Positions 59,725 to 64,000 of a DNA stretch of 64,000 nucleotides are shown piece after piece. The stretch comes from Asterias amurensis. Taxonomy: Eukaryota; Echinodermata; Asteroidea; Forcipulatida; Asteriidae. A model generated the notes under the pieces. That model saw nothing but the letters and a program-made list of their open reading frames with translations, had not been told where the DNA came from and did no database searches. A program made the translations under genes and the position numbers. The first letter of the stretch is position 1; each line of letters opens with the position of its first letter. The stretch is from assembly GCF_032118995.1 (NCBI RefSeq), contig NC_092649.1:14146191-14210190 (forward strand), written 5' to 3'.

Positions 59725-62318
59725 ACAGCATTAAGTTTTATATGTTTGTTTTGTTGTTTTATGCTGTTTCCTTTGATTGTAATGTTCCTGTTTGTGTTTC
59801 CTCGTTGTGGAGAGAAAGCTTGTAATTTTAAAAGGTTAGATTGATTTTTAAAACTCAAGGCTAACGACACGTGTCAGGTTGCCAGCATGGAAAGTTTAAC
59901 AAGCATGCAGTGATCCTATATGGTCTAGCTCCTGTGCGATTCAGCCTGGTACCCTGCATGATTAACATCTGCAGAGCGGAGTCCAAACCCAGACTGTGAA
60001 TCAGGTAGCCCTTTCCCCTCACTCAAGCAGTATGTAAGGTCGTCCCCAAAGTTGAAATTGCCTGCAGTCAAAGTGTAAGAATAGAACTTGGGGGTCAACC
60101 GTTCCCAGCAGGGTAGGGACTTGATACTAGTGACCCTCCATTACCAGAGAGGCCAGGGGCTAAACAGGAGCTTCCATTTCTTCACTCTCTGCACATTGCG
60201 GTTGCCACGATTTCGCTCTCGCTCTCCTCTGCCTTACCTACTATAGAAACATTTCATATTTGTCTTGTAGTCCGTGATTGCCGTGTCCCTTTCGGCGGCC
60301 AGATTTTTCTTGACAGGGGATTTTTGGTTTGAGGGGTGTGGAGGTTTTAGCTGGTCAGGTGTAGTTTCATTGTGGGGTTGAATAGTGTGTCCCTGGTGGT
60401 CAGACTACTGATTCATTCAGTGTTGGGTCACTGAGTGACAAGGTCAGTCCGTATGCAAATAACCAGCAGAGAGAGAGAGAGTGGTTCATTATTCAGTGTG
60501 AATGTCCACTTGTGTGTTGTTGGTAATGATCAATTGCATTCAATGAACAGAGCTGCTGACTCTCCCTGATGCTGCAGAAGGTTGCCTGAAAATAAACCAA
60601 TCTATCCATGTTCTGATGACCAAATTTTAAGATCTTCCTGATTGTTGAAACATTTTCCCTATTTATGTTGAATGTAGTTGTTACTATCTACCTGATTGTT
60701 GTGCAAAATCTCACTTATTGTAAGACGCAAATGTTGGCAGCTCTGCTGTATACTTGTATCATGAAAGGGGCAAGACTTTTTTTCCCCTTTTTCTTTTGAT
60801 TTTGGAAATCTTTTACCCCCTTCCACTCTGGTAAAAGTTACACAACCACTCTTTTCGTCAATGAAATTCTACCTTGTAACAAATTGCAGCAACCTCGGTG
60901 TATTCCCCTTTAAATGATTACAACCCTTTTTATGCATTCCATTTACCACTCTTTTCCGGAGCTGGAAATTGACTAGAGTGGAAGTTTAATAAAAAGTGAG
61001 TTTCTCTGAAAACCGAAAGCATTGAATTTCATGGACATCATCTTTTGAGGCATTGAAGAGGTCATACCCCTGTGGCTTCCCCAACAGCTCCCTCTCCATG
61101 GTGCCGGCTTCGCTGAGCTTATTTTCCCGCCTTTCGCTTCCTGGTTTAGTCAAGGGCATCTGGTTTATTACCCTACCCCCCTTTACACCCAAACCAAAAA
61201 TCCAGAAACAGGTCATGATTTTTGTTGGCAAAGGTTTTTCATGATGGACAGGTGTCAGGGATGTCCCCTGTAATTAGAGTGCCGCTTTGGGTGGTTTCCT
61301 CACAGGTTTTTTTCTCCTCCTATTTTCCTTTTTTATTTCCAGAAACATTTTTTTGCATTCCAGGTTGGCACCAATTTACGGAGAAATATCACATCAAATC
61401 AAGAGTGGAGCTCCCACTTAAAATATTTGCGGGAGTTGTGTAAAGTGATGCCTTCGTTTATTTTCATTTTTTACCAGATTTCATTGAGTCCTTTGACATT
61501 TCTGACTCGAAAACAAAAAAAATGGCACTGGCTTCCAGGCAATAAAACATTGGAATGCATCTTCATACCTCATCACTAAATATTTGGAGCTCAAAAGTGA
61601 CACCTGTCAGTCCTGATTGAAAAGCAAATCTACCTGATCAGTGTCCCAGTCTTTATATGGAACGAAACATCAAGTGTTTTACTCCCTGCGTCTTAAACAC
61701 AAGAAAATTCTCTGACATATTGACAGAGATTGAATTATTCTGCTTATTGATAATATTTCCTGTGGCAGATAGTACACCTCGATATTGTAATTTAGGTGAT
61801 CCTTTTTCTTTGACTGCGCACTTGTGTGTTATTCACTTTTGATGACATTGCATATTTTCCTGATTGATTATTAGCCTCTTGAGAGTGTTTGCGCTGCGGT
61901 ATCTTTTGGACTGGAGAATGTCTATGAATAATGACCGAGTGTTTTACTTCATTCTGGTTTGCAAATCAACCTGTGAAACCTCCCGCACGATGATTATTCT
62001 GCGAGCGTGTTTGTACAATGATGATAGAAACGGTGCAAGTTTTGTGAAGTGAGTGATTTCATACGGTTAACAGTTTCGTACACGGATGGAAAATTATAGA
62101 CAAGACACAAATTCATCAGGTACCATTCTCCGCTAAACAGGGTAAGCGCCATCTCTTCTGCACTAGCTGTGTAAGCAAAGATAGCTGAAAAACTTAAAGT
62201 CCACACACGCAAAAGCAAACAAAAACCTTTCTATAAACATGCTATGAAATGCGCTTAAATTGAAGGAGCATCATTTCCATAAACAGGGCATCATGCCCTA
62301 TAACAGGCCATCAAGTTC

Positions 62319-62368
62319 AAGATCAGGGCATAATGTCCAAGATCAGGGCATAATGTCCAAGATCAGGG
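62319..62368 (+). repeat. 20-bp tandem repeat, about 2.5 units
   Basis: AGATCAGGGCATAATGTCCA occurs twice in a row followed by a half unit. GGGCATCATGCCC and CAGGCCATCAAG-type sequence just upstream (62285-62318) look like older units. Confidence 0.8.
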
Positions 62369-64000
62369 CAAGGGAAGCCAGTGTACACCCTCTGTTGTTC
62401 CAGAGCTGGATTTGGTTTTCTGGACGGAAAACATAATTAGTTGCACTTAATCGTTAATGCGAAGAACAGTTCCATTATTGATTGATGTTGAAGAGTTTTC
62501 TTTGTTCACTCCTGCATGGCACAGATGATGGAACACTGTTTCTTAATGAAGTACGATTACCGAATGCTTTTACAACAAAATTAATTAGTATGCCAACAAG
62601 TTCCCCCCTCCAAAAAAAAAAAAAATAGGGCAACTTGAATTTACAAAAACCCATGTGTTATAGTATGAATGAGTTCCTTGAGACAGTGATTAATTACAGA
62701 GGAAAATTGTTAGCCCTTGGTTCAGCGAAGCGTGCTCGTTGCGTTCATATGAAGTGATAGCAATAGGAGAAGACACTAATGCACCCAAGGTACTTAAGTA
62801 TTCATCCATCGCCATCGTGATGGATAGGTGTACAGTCCCCATTGTGCTAACCACCACAAAGAAAAGAATCTTGAGAGAGAATATTGCATATGGTGCACCA
62901 TCCACTCCAATCTTGCGTCCTTAGCCAACTGGGTGATTAATGCAGTACGGTGACCGCATTTTTTTATATATTTGATTGGGAAAGTGAGAAAACAAAATGA
63001 GGTCACTGTGGTACGTCTGCAGCGGTGCGTGCGAGGTCCTATCCCCCCCCCCAAGGAATGCAGTGTTCCTGGGCCAATATCCATTAATTGATGCGGCGGG
63101 CTTCGGCATTGTTATTCCACAGCCAAGGAGACAACGGTGAAGCTATAGGGCTGTAGTTATCAGGAGTCCTTGTTTGACGGTAGGTCGGCCGAGTCGGTCG
63201 TTCGGCAGCGGTAGAAAGCTCAAGCAAGAAACCAGGGTTTTATTCCCTTGCTAAGCGGATCAATATAGGGGATAGTGTTACAGGGTTTGAGGCCCCGTTT
63301 GCTCCATATATTTGATGAGTTTGGGGTTTTTCTGTGCGTGCGTCTCACAGGATGAGAGGACTATTGCGAGTGCTATGTGGATTGGCAATGAGAAAATTGA
63401 CTACTTAGAATGCATGAGGTATACATGTACACTGCACTCTTCCATTACAGTCCCAGCCCGCATATTCTCTACATGTCATTTACAAGTATTTAAACATGCA
63501 AGAAGGTTTGGGTGGTTTTATGTTCAAATCATACCCACTCAGGATTTCATTTGTGTTTATGAATTGTCGTTTATTGCAACTCAACAAAACATTTAGAGAA
63601 ATTAATGGAGGGAAAACGAGTCTTTAGATACACAATAAACACCTCTGAAAGATTTCAGGAAAACAAATTTAGGTTCAGGAGGGAAAAAACAACATACATT
63701 CTGTTTAATATTAAGCTACTCTTTCTCCTAAATCCAGATCCTTGTCCTTTTTGGAAGCTGCATCCTTTTTTGTTTACTTTTTTTGTTCGCTTTATCTGAT
63801 TTTGTCACACAATGAAATTTTTGAAATTATGAGTAAAGTCTCTGAAGTTTAGGATTGAAGTTTTGGGAGTGCACACACACACTGCCTCATTCATGGATTT
63901 CAATTGGAAAACGAACATTGATCGCGGTGGCTTAATATCCCCAAGGTATACCGACCAGGAACAAATTTAGTAATGGGTAACAAAGGCATAAAAAACCCGA

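Larger units (their letters stand above)
39053..64000 (+). other. LRIG: Probable intron 2 of the LRIG-like gene, running off the window
   Basis: 24.9 kb in which I find no LRR- or Ig-coding exon. Short exons of about 72 bp are easy to miss by eye, so one may be hidden. It contains MITE families 2 and 3, a GGTACC minisatellite with a foldback element, a LINE-like tail at 59109, a SINE-like unit at 53925 and C/G tracts at 40444, 43477, 44247, 45914, 48882, 51168 and 63043. If the gene ended earlier by an unseen route, this would be intergenic. Confidence 0.6.

Overview
The window is AT-rich animal nuclear DNA with introns, Pol III genes, foldback DNA elements and non-LTR retrotransposon tails. 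No single-exon protein gene of convincing length is present. The tRNA-Leu bodies are metazoan, the LRR gene is of the LRIG type, and the dispersed short elements look like ones I remember from sea stars. I therefore favour an echinoderm, probably an asteroid, at moderate confidence. The clade call rests on memory, not on a search.

Layout: bases 1-3469 hold no gene but contain a cluster of GGGTCA half-sites, small foldback repeats and one TTAA-flanked MITE-like element. Bases 3470-6259 carry a tandem array of 15 tRNA-Leu(CAA) units with introns, spaced about 192 bp. Eleven look intact, one is doubtful (wrong discriminator base) and three are degenerate. Bases 6260-22960 are intergenic and rich in MITE copies, five of them between 16.4 and 21.5 kb, plus a 46-unit TTA microsatellite.

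A plus-strand gene begins near 23.1 kb. Exon 1 (23561-23778) encodes a signal peptide and a cysteine-rich LRR N-terminal cap. After a 15.2 kb intron, exon 2 (38978-39052) encodes one complete leucine-rich repeat. Both exons end in phase 2 and the spliced reading frame is open. The cap and the P-x-W motif fit LRIG proteins (LRR plus immunoglobulin domain, single-pass membrane regulators of growth-factor receptors). No third exon was found, so the remaining 25 kb is read as intron 2 running off the window.

The introns contain a complete non-autonomous hAT element with an 8-bp target duplication, a LINE 3' end, tRNA-derived SINE-like sequences, a 30-bp perfect palindrome, a foldback element inside a GGTACC minisatellite, and two further MITE families. 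Two compositional oddities run through the window: at least 17 C or G homopolymers of 10 or more bases, and about 18 copies of the octamer TACATGTA. The tRNA array and the LRIG-type gene are the only confident genes; nothing links them functionally.
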